DNA of 7,190 bases from Bacteroidales bacterium (GTDB lineage Bacteria > Bacteroidota > Bacteroidia > Bacteroidales > SM23-62). This document shows positions 1-6,221 of this stretch, one piece after another (the stretch's first letter is position 1; each line of letters starts with the position of its first letter). The translations under genes and the position numbers were made by a program. The DNA lies in assembly GCA_016783865.1 (NCBI GenBank), contig JADHVS010000218.1, positions 1-7,190 on the forward strand, read 5' to 3'. Under the pieces are notes generated by a model. The model was not told the DNA's origin and did no database searches. It saw only the letters and a program-made list of their open reading frames with translations.

Positions 1-1018
1 CAGGAACATAACAGATTAAGTTGGCAAGTGCCCCTAAAATCATAAACACCGGCCCCATCAATGAAATAATACGTTTGCCAAATCTCCTGGATAATAAGCT
101 TATTGGCCATAAGGCTAATAAGGTTGCCACATGGTGAAACCCTTCAATTCTGCCAAACCATAAAGAAAAAATATTTTCATCACCCCCACAAACAAAGTAT
201 CTTAAAGGGTAAGAGTAAGCTGTAGCTATAGTATTGTAGGAAAACAGAATGGCAAAAAATGCGATTATAAGATAAACGTATGGTTTACAGACAAATGTGA
301 ATTTCAGGCTTTTCAGAACTGAAACACGCTTCTGTTTTTCGATGTGTGTTCTTTTCTTTTCCCTTAGGGTTAGGGCCGGGATCAAAGCCAAAATCATCAT
401 CAACAGGCCAATCCCCAATCCAACCATACGAATTCCCATAGTAGTATCGCCATCCCATATTGGTCTTTTTATAAACCACAGAAACCATGGAAAGAGAATA
501 ATTCCGTTAAAAGAGTTAGCAAAAATACGCACTCCCATCATCTTGGTACGCTCATGGTAGTCTGCTGACATTTCATAGCCCAAAGCATAAAGTGGCACCG
601 AAAACACAGTAAATGAGGTGTAAAACAGAATCGACGTTATTAAAAAGTAAAAGAAAAATTGCCAATCGCTAATACCTTCCGGGACAAGCCAGATTATTAT
701 AAAGAAAATGGAACAAAGTACGGCCCCGGCTCCAATAAACGGGCGACGACGCCCCCAACGGGTTCGAGCATTATCGGAAATGGAACCCATAACCGGATCG
801 GTCACCCCATCCCAAATACGTGTGATTCCCAAAACCAGTCCTATTATTACAGGGCTGAATCCTAACTCCTGATTAAAAATGGGTAAAGCAAAAGCGATAA
901 GTGTCCACTGGAAGGTCATATCTGCAAAAGAACCGCTTCCATACAGGACTTTATTACCCAGAGAAACTTTATCCTTTTTCGCTGTTACATGGTGTTTATG
1001 GTTTGAAGCAGATGTCAT
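1..1018 (-). CDS. GPH (MelB-type) sugar:cation symporter, MFS; C-terminus cut by window edge
   Basis: My own translation from the ATG at 1018 stays open to base 1, giving about 339 residues; the C-terminal part lies outside the window. After a basic, His-containing N-tail (residues 1-20) come alternating hydrophobic helices. The helix II/loop segment RIWDGVTDPVMG followed by SD and RTRWGRRRP (residues 67-93) is the signature of the glycoside-pentoside-hexuronide:cation symporter family. D70 and D74 align with the cation-site Asp55 and Asp59 of MelB. A central charged loop (LREKKR, about residues 220-230) separates the two six-helix halves. The start is supported by AGGGG seven bases upstream. 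The protein should sit in the cytoplasmic membrane and import a glycoside, sugar or uronate with Na+ or H+. Its 111-nt distance from the upstream dehydrogenase, with no visible terminator, suggests co-transcription. The substrate cannot be deduced. Confidence 0.9.
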   Translation of the reverse strand, partial: MTSASNHKHHVTAKKDKVSLGNKVLYGSGSFADMTFQWTLIAFALPIFNQELGFSPVIIGLVLGITRIWDGVTDPVMGSISDNARTRWGRRRPFIGAGAVLCSIFFIIIWLVPEGISDWQFFFYFLITSILFYTSFTVFSVPLYALGYEMSADYHERTKMMGVRIFANSFNGIILFPWFLWFIKRPIWDGDTTMGIRMVGLGIGLLMMILALIPALTLREKKRTHIEKQKRVSVLKSLKFTFVCKPYVYLIIAFFAILFSYNTIATAYSYPLRYFVCGGDENIFSLWFGRIEGFHHVATLLALWPISLLSRRFGKRIISLMGPVFMILGALANLICYVP

Positions 1019-1129
1019 GTACTGTCCCCTACTTTAAATGAGTCCGGGATACTTTTTAAATCAGTATTTGTATTAAAGGAGCAGGTATAATTCTCTAATC
1101 CACAATCCACTTTAAAGGTTTTATGATGT

Positions 1130-2125
1130 TTATTCCCAGTTAATTACCACTCCTAAGTAACTTTCGTCACGGTTACGCAGTGCCTGGTATGCAGCAGGAG
1201 CCTCTTCCGGGCTGAGTACATGCGTCAATAGTGGTTCTGTAACAAGTTTGCCATCTGCAAAAAGACTTAGCAATTTTTCATTGTTTTGCTCAATTGATGT
1301 CTGGCTGTCTTTTGTCTGTGAACGATAGCGAGGAAAAAGCCACTCATGCGCACCCTTGAATTGAATATTCTGATTTGCCAGATGAATGGACCGAAACAAT
1401 GGAACCATGTCTCCCTGAAACTCGCCACGAGGAGTCCCCAGCAATATACATTCCCCTCCGGGCGCAATGGCATTAACGGATGAGTTGATAACACCTGCTA
1501 AACCAGTGGCATCAACAAAGGCATGTACACCACGACCATTAGTTTCTTCCATTAACGCTTCGGTTAAGTCAGTTTTCCCATCCAGGACAGTATCAACACC
1601 ACATTTCTTTATCACTTCCAGCCGTGCAGGACTTACATCGATACAAATTACGTTGCATCCTGCCAGGGTAAAAAGTTGGGCTGCCAGATTACCCACAAGT
1701 CCCAAACCACATACCGCCACTGTGTCACAGATTTTTGTCTGTGAAACCATGACTGCCGTTATGGAAACTCCAGCCATACGTGTAAGGACTGCAACTTTCG
1801 GATCAAGGCCATAAGGGATTTTTTGTGCGTAATTTTTCGCGAGTGCAATTTTCTGATGAGGACCATGGGTAAAAATTATATCTCCGGGCACCAGGTTCTC
1901 CACCGCATTTCCGACTTCCAACACTTTTCCAACACTGCCGTAACCTGGTGTATTAGGAAGAGGGGCCCAGGACTCCAGCCCGGCCCATATGGATAGTTCT
2001 GTACCAGCACTGACTACGCTGGCACTGGTCTGGATCAAAATATCATCTGATCCTGAGATAGCAGGTATTTCGGCTTCTGCACATACTACAGTTTTCGTAT
2101 CCTGAAAAATGATTTTCTTGTTCAT
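1130..2125 (-). CDS. Zinc-less medium-chain dehydrogenase/reductase (alcohol/polyol dehydrogenase-like)
   Basis: 331 residues, a full-length MDR protein. The N-terminal GroES-like domain has the SAGTELS segment (39-45) where zinc alcohol dehydrogenases carry their catalytic Cys, then TPGYGSVG (59-66) in place of the GHE zinc motif. The four-Cys structural zinc lobe is also missing. This resembles the branch that includes BchC-like and threonine-dehydrogenase-like relatives. The Rossmann domain is clear: GLGLVG at 140-145 and an Asp at the end of the second strand (ICID, D163), which favours NAD(H) over NADP(H). The likely role is oxidising or reducing a sugar, polyol or sugar acid in the cytoplasm; the substrate is unknown. 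The ATG at 2125 is preceded by a modest AAAGAGAT. The gene lies just upstream of the GPH symporter on the same strand, so a joint catabolic unit is inferred. Overlapping ORFs on the other strand are shadows. Confidence 0.88.
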   Translation of the reverse strand: MNKKIIFQDTKTVVCAEAEIPAISGSDDILIQTSASVVSAGTELSIWAGLESWAPLPNTPGYGSVGKVLEVGNAVENLVPGDIIFTHGPHQKIALAKNYAQKIPYGLDPKVAVLTRMAGVSITAVMVSQTKICDTVAVCGLGLVGNLAAQLFTLAGCNVICIDVSPARLEVIKKCGVDTVLDGKTDLTEALMEETNGRGVHAFVDATGLAGVINSSVNAIAPGGECILLGTPRGEFQGDMVPLFRSIHLANQNIQFKGAHEWLFPRYRSQTKDSQTSIEQNNEKLLSLFADGKLVTEPLLTHVLSPEEAPAAYQALRNRDESYLGVVINWE

Positions 2126-2347
2126 AGTAGAGATCTCTTTTTAGTTTTGTTTATTCACCAGGTCAATTCCCAGCAAAAAGGTACTTCAATAGCACACTTG
2201 CTTTTCTAAAATGTGTAATCTTTAGTGGGCATTAAAAAATTTATATTTGTTATTTAAAATCCTTTGTTCTTAGCACTTGTAGCGCTTTTTTACAGCGTGA
2301 TAATTCGAATTGAAAATGTGGATTTTTGCTGTGTAACAAGCATTAAT

Positions 2348-2360
2348 CCATGAATCATGG
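2348..2360. promoter_or_regulatory. 13-bp palindrome, possible operator upstream of the dehydrogenase
   Basis: CCATGA, a single A, then TCATGG: perfect six-base arms around one central base, about 220 nt upstream of the dehydrogenase start. Symmetry of this size suits a dimeric repressor or activator, but it does not extend beyond the arms and no promoter is evident beside it. Function is inference only. Confidence 0.25.
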
Positions 2361-2611
2361 CAAATAGAATTGACTTTTGTACAATAACAAATCTCCATAA
2401 AGATATTTTATTGAAGGTTTAATTAGAGTTTATTTAGGTTTGATTTTGGTTTTTAATAAGGAGCTTAATATCCAATTTCCACAACTAAACCAGATATACT
2501 ATTATTTGGGGGAGCGTATTGGGGGGCAAATTGAAATGGACAACACAAAGGACCAAGGTTATCAGATAAGTAATCAGAATTTGTTGAATAAAATGACCTG
2601 CCCAGATAATT

Positions 2612-2640
2612 TTTTCATAATGCTTTGTAATTTATGAAAA
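2612..2640 (-). terminator. AT-rich hairpin after the enolase-family gene (weak terminator candidate)
   Basis: Perfect 9-bp inverted repeat, TTTTCATAA (2612-2620) and TTATGAAAA (2632-2640), with an 11-nt loop. It begins 17 nt past the stop codon of the enolase-family gene. The stem has almost no G/C pairs and no clear U-tract follows on the minus strand, so intrinsic termination would be inefficient. It could instead protect the transcript end. Confidence 0.35.
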
Positions 2641-2656
2641 TATCATCATGGACGTT

Positions 2657-4027
2657 TCAATCGAAGAAATTCCGGTCTTCTTCACGCAGGTAAATCCGGG
2701 TTGCCTCAACGTTAAGCTCAACGCCCAGCCCAGGCCTGTCCCAGACTTCAATATGGCCGTCTTTCACAATCGGATCAGGCAGTCCCTCCACAATATCATA
2801 CCACCAGTCGGGGCTTGCTACAGGGTATTCAAAAGCAATGAAGTTCTCTGGCATTGCGGCACCAACCTGTACCTGGGCTGCCAGACCGATCAGGCCGTTA
2901 AAGATGCCGTGGGGTGCCATAAGAATGCCATGTAGATCGGCATATTCGGCCACCCATTTTAGTTCAGCAATGCCTCCAATGTCTGCCGGGTCCGGGCCGA
3001 TGATCCGAACCGCATTCTGCTCGATCAGCTCACGGAAGTTCTGCCGCAGATACATCTGCTCGCCTGTATGGATGGGGGTTGTTGTGCTCTGGGTAACTTC
3101 CCGGTAGAGGTCCGGCATCACATAGGGTGTGTAATCGCCCGTAATGAGATCTTCCAGCCACATTATATTAAATGGTTCCAGGGCCCGAGCCAGCTTAATT
3201 GAATCCGGTATCGTATGCCCCGGTCCGCAATCCAGAGCCAGGCCGACGTCGTCGCCTAATACCTCTTTCATGGCCTCTACACATGCTATCATGTGTTTCA
3301 ATCCCTTTTCTGTCAAGAGACCTCGGTATGGATGAGGGGCACGTCTGGATCGAACAGGAGCTTCCTGCCGGTCATCCTGGAAATTATTCCTCTGGCCATC
3401 CGACTCCCCATAAAAGAAATCGGGGACCGTTTCAGGCATACTGCTGTGGAATCCGATTCCCTGTTTGATGATGGTGAAACCTTCTTTTGCCGCCTTCATT
3501 TTGGCCATGCTCCGAGCGTAGTCTTCAGGCTGTTGGCCGGTCATCTGGAACCTTACGCCTCCATTGTATACACGTACCCGATCCCGGATCTTGCCTCCGA
3601 GAAGCTTATATACCGGCACCCCGGCAGCCTTGCCGGCAATGTCCCAGAGTGCCATCTCGATTGCGCTCACCGCGCTTCCCCATGGTTTGTAGCTGCCAAG
3701 CCGGCGGATTTTCAACATCACGCGTTCGACGTCTGTCGGGTCCATACCGACAATGTAGTCCTTGTAGAAGAGCACATAGGGTTTCAGATAGCTCTTGACC
3801 CTTTCTGCCTGTCCAAAGCCGCTGATTCCTTCATTTGTGGTAATATGAACCACTGGGCTACTGCCCAGTATGGCACATCTGAGATCAGTGATTCTTAGAT
3901 TCGATCGTGCAGCGGCACCTGGCACCCTACGTGGAACCAGGCTGGTTCCGGTAAAAATTCCCATGGAAGCAGCCAGCGACCGTTTCATAAACAGCCGGCG
4001 GCCGACAATGTTTTTAACTAGGTGCAT
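2657..4027 (-). CDS. Tat-exported mandelate racemase/enolase-superfamily protein (probable sugar-acid dehydratase or racemase)
   Basis: 456 residues from the ATG at 4027. An in-frame ATG six bases earlier (4033) sits almost on the AAGGA ribosome site, whereas 4027 is seven bases from it, so the later start is preferred. The N-terminus has a twin-arginine signal: GRRLFMK at 9-15, a hydrophobic stretch SLAASMGIF, then PGAAA at 36-40, the likely signal peptidase region. The enolase N-terminal domain follows (about 43-160), then the barrel. Visible ligands are D266 (LALDCG), E292 (WLED) and E323 (HTGE) for Mg2+. A His-Asp dyad, D346 (GPD) and H373 (APHG), has the same 27-residue spacing as D270/H297 of mandelate racemase. 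K188 sits at the end of barrel strand 2, where the usual KxK has become KQG. An extra segment of about 45 residues (about 195-240) separates strands 2 and 3. The known family chemistry is alpha-proton abstraction from carboxylates; dehydration of an aldonate or uronate-derived acid is inferred. Its base composition is richer in G+C than its neighbours. Confidence 0.88.
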   Translation of the reverse strand: MHLVKNIVGRRLFMKRSLAASMGIFTGTSLVPRRVPGAAARSNLRITDLRCAILGSSPVVHITTNEGISGFGQAERVKSYLKPYVLFYKDYIVGMDPTDVERVMLKIRRLGSYKPWGSAVSAIEMALWDIAGKAAGVPVYKLLGGKIRDRVRVYNGGVRFQMTGQQPEDYARSMAKMKAAKEGFTIIKQGIGFHSSMPETVPDFFYGESDGQRNNFQDDRQEAPVRSRRAPHPYRGLLTEKGLKHMIACVEAMKEVLGDDVGLALDCGPGHTIPDSIKLARALEPFNIMWLEDLITGDYTPYVMPDLYREVTQSTTTPIHTGEQMYLRQNFRELIEQNAVRIIGPDPADIGGIAELKWVAEYADLHGILMAPHGIFNGLIGLAAQVQVGAAMPENFIAFEYPVASPDWWYDIVEGLPDPIVKDGHIEVWDRPGLGVELNVEATRIYLREEDRNFFD

Positions 4028-4115
4028 ATCCATTTCCTTAATAATTAACTCAAGTTGCTACTTATAACAATAGACATCAATACTTTGTAACCTCAAAAAG
4101 CGAGTACTATCAACA

Positions 4116-4142
4116 TTTCGACGATGGTATTCATCATCGAAA
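4116..4142. promoter_or_regulatory. 11-bp dyad upstream of the enolase-family gene, possible operator
   Basis: Arms TTTCGACGATG (4116-4126) and CATCATCGAAA (4132-4142) pair over 11 positions with one mismatch, around a 5-nt loop. The dyad lies about 90-115 nt upstream of the enolase-family start, where a regulator could bind. There is no U-tract on either side typical of a terminator; on the plus strand only AAA follows. The role is inference. Confidence 0.35.
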
Positions 4143-4657
4143 AAGTGCTTGAATCCTACAGATTATTGTCGCCAAACATAAAAACTTTTAGAATTATAAT
4201 AAAAATGTGTATTGCAATTTACGTATTTATTGATAATCTACTCAAAGATGGACAAAACGGAAGCATTGGCCACCTTGTGCCGGAATAATTCAACTAGTGT
4301 AAAATGCACTGTACCAAGTCTTATGGATGGTCAATTGAAATCGGCCTTGAGTGATCATCATATCCGATTTTTCCAGCTCATGTCTTGTATCTGGATTATT
4401 ACTATTAACAATTTACAAAACAAAACTACACCAAGAATTAATCTGATACTTAACCATTTTACAGAATGCCTTAACTGAATTCCGAATATAAGTGTTTTAA
4501 GGTTGCCCTGAACCGTTCCTCAGTCTTCAAAGCGTGGGGTGGGGAATTTGCCTTTGTGATTATTCATTAATTCCAGCATGTATCAGAAATTATGTGCACA
4601 CTATTTGCACGCAAAATACTCTATTGCTTAAAAACGGTTGTAGTCGGAATGTAACCG

Positions 4658-4680
4658 CAAGGGAAAATCACATTCCCTTG
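4658..4680. repeat. Perfect 8-bp hairpin
   Basis: CAAGGGAA (4658-4665) and TTCCCTTG (4673-4680) form a perfect stem with a 7-nt loop, in DNA without genes. No T-run follows on either strand, so it is not an obvious intrinsic terminator. The function is unknown. Confidence 0.4.
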
Positions 4681-5044
4681 GATATAAATGCCTTTCTTCA
4701 TTACACATGGATATAGTCTCGCATTTTGTCTCGGTTGGTCCCCAAAAAATGTCATTTAATGATTTTTACGGTAATTCATTCTTCCAAATGCTTCGACCAA
4801 TATAGTAGCAGATGGTTTATTTGTAACCTCCTGATTTTATTGTTGTTTAATATTATAATTCTTTGTAATTTCCTTTTATATTCTCCTGAAAAAAATAATA
4901 TGTCATGTGAGTGAGGTGGCGAAGCTGTGTAATGCCAGTTTAATATTTAATAGAACTTCTACGATTAATGTGTGATATCTAATCTAAATACAGCCATAAT
5001 AGCAATATTAAGAGGATTATAATGCAAATGACAGTAGAATATAT

Positions 5045-5051
5045 GTTATGC
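5045..5051 (+). other. Left junction of the cassette array (core site GTTATGC)
   Basis: GTTATGC is the left boundary of cassette 1, with the crossover expected between G5045 and T5046. It is identified because its exact complement, GCATAAC, is the R'' box of the attC at the far end of the same cassette (5831-5837). The complementarity runs on to 11 bases and resumes after a one-base gap. The DNA immediately to the left is AT-rich and shows neither an attC stem nor recognisable attI-type integrase-binding repeats. This is therefore either an atypical attI or a secondary genomic site. Confidence 0.7.
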
Positions 5052-5068
5052 ATTTTGCTAGTTTTTAG

Positions 5069-5098
5069 TGTAAATCATTGAATTTTCGTAATTTTACA
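5069..5098. promoter_or_regulatory. Dyad before the DUF433 gene, candidate autoregulatory operator
   Basis: Outer arms TGTAAA (5069-5074) and TTTACA (5093-5098) share one centre with inner arms GAA (5080-5082) and TTC (5085-5087). The dyad ends 14 nt before the antitoxin start. TAATTTTA (5089-5096) within it is one base from the Bacteroidota -7 consensus TAnnTTTG, though no good -33 element is visible. The position matches the operator of cassette 2, and self-repression by the antitoxin or complex is inferred. Confidence 0.35.
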
Positions 5099-5112
5099 TA
5101 ATTATCCTTCAT

Positions 5113-5340
5113 ATGAAAGATTATAAACATATTATTACTATTGAACCGGGAAAACGTGGGGGTAAACCTTGTATTCGCGGAATGCGAATTACCGTCTCTG
5201 ACATCCTTGGATGGTTAGCTGCTGGAATGTCTGTCGAAGAAATCTTAAAGGATTTCAATGAACTTACTAGGGAAGATATTTATGCAGCCCTAAGCTATGC
5301 TGCTGACAGGGAAAATAGAATCTATCAAGCAGTTGTATGA
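5113..5340 (+). CDS. DUF433 family antitoxin
   Basis: 75 residues, the normal size for the family. The hallmark segment GGKPCIRGMRITVSDIL (16-32) is followed by WLAAGMSVEEIL (34-45) and LTREDIYAALSYAADREN, as in DUF433 proteins, which are predicted to have a helix-turn-helix fold and act as antitoxins. It should bind and neutralise the DUF5615 protein encoded immediately downstream and probably represses its own promoter. The two genes overlap by four bases (ATGA, 5337-5340), which couples their translation. There is no Shine-Dalgarno before the ATG; the upstream DNA is AT-rich with a dyad ending 14 nt before the start. It is the first gene of integron cassette 1. Family assignment is strong; the antitoxin role rests on the pairing. 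Confidence 0.9.
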   Translation: MKDYKHIITIEPGKRGGKPCIRGMRITVSDILGWLAAGMSVEEILKDFNELTREDIYAALSYAADRENRIYQAVV

Positions 5341-5681
5341 GATTTCTTTTTGATCAAAACATATCTCATAGAATACTTACCAGATTACCTGATTTTTTCT
5401 CCGCTTCTACCTCAGTTAAAGAGGTAGGGCTTATAAATGCACCAGATATTGAGATTTGGGAGTTTGCGAAAAAGCTTGATTATAACATCGTTACGCAAGA
5501 TTCTGACTTCAATGCTCTAAATGCTCTACATGGATTTCCACCCAAGATCATTTGGATTCGAACCGGGAATCTTCGAACTCAACAAATCGTAGAATTATTA
5601 GTTGAGAATACTAAGGAAATTGAGAACTTCTTAGCTAATTCAAAATTTGGATGCTTTGAAATCGTAAGCATCAAGGAATAA
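5337..5681 (+). CDS. DUF5615 PIN-like toxin (putative ribonuclease)
   Basis: 114 residues, full length. It has the acidic layout of the DUF5615/Mut7-C branch of the PIN-like fold: FLFDQNIS at the N-terminus (D6, N8), APDIEIWEFAKK (D37, E39), IVTQDSDF (D55, D57) and IWIRTGN (R76, N79). The clustered Asp/Glu residues would bind a divalent metal for RNA cleavage, by analogy with VapC PIN toxins; the RNA target is unknown. All key acidic positions appear intact, so the toxin is likely active. Its start overlaps the antitoxin stop (ATGA) and has no ribosome site of its own, so translation probably depends on the upstream gene. It lies in integron cassette 1. Confidence 0.88.
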   Translation: MRFLFDQNISHRILTRLPDFFSASTSVKEVGLINAPDIEIWEFAKKLDYNIVTQDSDFNALNALHGFPPKIIWIRTGNLRTQQIVELLVENTKEIENFLANSKFGCFEIVSIKE

Positions 5682-5710
5682 CCTTATTTAATTCTTGAAA
5701 TTCAGACAAT

Positions 5711-5762
5711 TCCATGTACAGTTTGTCCAGTTGAATATCTTAGGATAACTGTACTCTATGGA
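5711..5762. repeat. Interrupted inverted repeat downstream of the cassette 1 toxin
   Basis: TCCAT...TACAGTT (5711-5723) pairs with AACTGTA...ATGGA (5747-5762): seven plus five base pairs, separated by an unequal bulge (G against CTCT). It starts 30 nt after the toxin stop and lacks a U-tract. It may shape the mRNA end or be a remnant of another element. Confidence 0.35.
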
Positions 5763-5773
5763 TAAATGACACT

Positions 5774-5790
5774 ATCGAAAATTATTCGAT
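5774..5790 (+). terminator. Short hairpin, weak terminator candidate in cassette 1
   Basis: ATCGAA (5774-5779) and TTCGAT (5785-5790) form a perfect 6-bp stem with the loop AATTA, followed at a few bases by ATTTTA. The stem is weak and the T-run is short and displaced, so any termination would be partial. Confidence 0.25.
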
Positions 5791-5830
5791 TCAACATTTT
5801 ACCCTTCAAATATCAATGCATTACGCAAAT

Positions 5831-5929
5831 GCATAACAAACCGCTGAAGCTGACCGTAACGCATGGCACGCTCTTCGCAGAAGGGCAAAGCTCGCGCCAC
5901 ACTACGGCAGCTTAGCTTTACCGTTCCAT
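5831..5929 (+). repeat. attC recombination site 1
   Basis: R'' box GCATAAC (5831-5837) and R' box GTTCCAT (5923-5929) bound a 99-bp imperfect palindrome. The left arm GCTGAAGCTGACCGTA pairs with the right arm TACGGCAGCTTAGC, with one extra G and one extra A bulged out of the left arm, the extrahelical-base feature of attC sites. The inner arms GGCACG and CGCGCC continue the stem, and a small hairpin with the loop CGCAG forms the tip. Comparison with attC2 shows a shared block (5885-5915 against 6710-6740) with only two differences. The crossover is expected between G5923 and T5924. Confidence 0.85.
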
Positions 5930-5938
5930 GGACAGTAT

Positions 5939-5969
5939 TTTGATTTGTTACCAAAGTTTGGTAATTTTG
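5939..5969 (+). promoter_or_regulatory. Bacteroidota-type promoter of the parD-parE genes
   Basis: TTTG (5939-5942), a 19-nt spacer, then TAATTTTG (5962-5969), an exact fit to the Bacteroidota pattern TTTG / TAnnTTTG. The parD ATG is only about 10 bases beyond the -7 box, so the mRNA would be nearly leaderless, which agrees with the absence of a Shine-Dalgarno. The spacer is occupied by a perfect palindrome. If the host is not Bacteroidota-like, this match may be chance in AT-rich DNA. Confidence 0.5.
5948..5964. promoter_or_regulatory. 17-bp perfect palindrome, probable ParD operator
   Basis: TTACCAAA, a central G, then TTTGGTAA. It lies between the promoter elements, ending 14 nt before the parD ATG. 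Ribbon-helix-helix antitoxins of the ParD family bind palindromes in their own promoter, so autorepression is the natural reading. Confidence 0.65.
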
Positions 5970-5978
5970 AAAAAAAAT

Positions 5979-6221
5979 ATGGGTAAGAACACTTCAATAT
6001 CCTTAGGGGAACACTTCGAGAGTTTCATACAAAATGAGATTTCAACTGGAAGGTATAGTTCTGCAAGCGAAGTAGTCAGGACGGCATTAAGATTACTTGA
6101 GGCTGAAGAGAAAAAGATTAAAGCTTTGAGAATAGCCCTTGAAGAAGGAGAAAGGTCTGGGATGGTTGAGGACTTTGATCCAAAAGCACATCTAGAATCC
6201 TTACACCGGAAGCATCTATGA
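5979..6221 (+). CDS. parD: ParD-like ribbon-helix-helix antitoxin
   Basis: 80 residues from the ATG at 5979. A longer start at 5928 lies inside the attC1 R' box and upstream of the operator, so it is rejected. The N-terminal ribbon-helix-helix DNA-binding domain (3-45) reads NTSISLGEHFESFIQNEISTG, RYSSASEVVRTALRLLEAEE, the classic ParD/CopG pattern. The C-terminal part (46-80), with ERSGMVEDFDP, is the toxin-binding tail. It should neutralise the ParE encoded next and repress the operon through the palindrome at 5948-5964. No Shine-Dalgarno is visible, which is consistent with a nearly leaderless message. The stop overlaps the parE start by ATGA. It is carried on integron cassette 2. Confidence 0.92.
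   Translation: MGKNTSISLGEHFESFIQNEISTGRYSSASEVVRTALRLLEAEEKKIKALRIALEEGERSGMVEDFDPKAHLESLHRKHL

Larger units (their letters stand above)
2126..2656. other. 531-nt spacer between dehydrogenase and enolase-family gene
   Basis: AT-rich and without a convincing gene. A TTG-initiated plus-strand reading frame (2440-2637) has no recognisable family and no supporting ribosome site. The spacer must carry the promoter of the dehydrogenase/symporter pair, but I see no strong sigma70 or Bacteroidota-type promoter. Visible structure: a 13-bp palindrome at 2348-2360, a 9-bp inverted repeat at 2612-2640 just behind the enolase-family stop codon, and two G-runs (2508-2512 and 2521-2526) each preceded by TATT. 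Confidence 0.6.
4028..5044. other. About 1 kb without a convincing gene, between catabolic cluster and cassette array
   Basis: Both strands were read. Open frames here are short, lack recognisable families and lack good ribosome sites. Notably there is no integron integrase gene in either direction, although this is where one would lie if 5045 were an attI site. The enolase-family promoter must be near 4040-4110. Structures seen are an 11-bp dyad at 4116-4142, an 8-bp perfect hairpin at 4658-4680, and a canonical TATAAT at 4854-4859 whose -35 (CTGATT, 17 nt upstream) is poor and which could be a promoter reading into the array. A plus-strand frame from about 4206, interrupted by several stops, could be a gene remnant but matches nothing I can name. 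Confidence 0.6.
5046..5923 (+). mobile_element. Integron gene cassette 1 (DUF433/DUF5615 toxin-antitoxin)
   Basis: 878-bp cassette running from the junction at 5045/5046 to the crossover point in its attC (5923/5924). It holds two overlapping genes in the same direction as the attC, a dyad before the first gene, and a 150-nt trailer with two inverted repeats before the attC. The cassette edges are fixed by complementarity of the first bases to the R'' box of the terminal attC. A complete addiction unit with its own likely promoter fits what is known of toxin-antitoxin cassettes in large chromosomal arrays. Confidence 0.8.

Noticed and set aside
297..560. Plus-strand open frame inside the transporter region
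   Set aside because: It is a shadow of the minus-strand GPH symporter, whose frame is open from 1018 to the window edge with clear family motifs.
2281..2286. AGCGCT core resembling a LacI-family operator upstream of the dehydrogenase
   Set aside because: Only the six central bases are symmetric; the flanks do not match, so it is indistinguishable from chance.
2440..2637. 65-residue plus-strand frame in the spacer, TTG start
   Set aside because: No ATG start, no ribosome site and no recognisable family; the end overlaps the AT-rich hairpin after the enolase-family gene.
3293..3898. 201-residue plus-strand frame within the enolase-family gene
   Set aside because: It is antisense to a gene with intact catalytic motifs and normal length. 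The translated product shows no family pattern and results from the higher G+C of that gene.
4206..4360. Interrupted plus-strand frame (IYVFIDNLLK ... SYGWSIEIG), possible transposase remnant
   Set aside because: The wording loosely recalls insertion-sequence transposases, but several stops interrupt it, no terminal inverted repeats were found, and the similarity is too slight to call.
4534..4914. Short plus-strand frames left of the array as an integrase gene or remnant
   Set aside because: No tyrosine-recombinase motifs (Arg, HxxR, Tyr boxes) or the integron-specific insert are visible in any frame.
5928..5978. Longer start for the parD gene (17 extra residues)
   Set aside because: This start lies within the attC1 R' box and upstream of the operator and promoter. 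The ParD domain begins right after the ATG at 5979.
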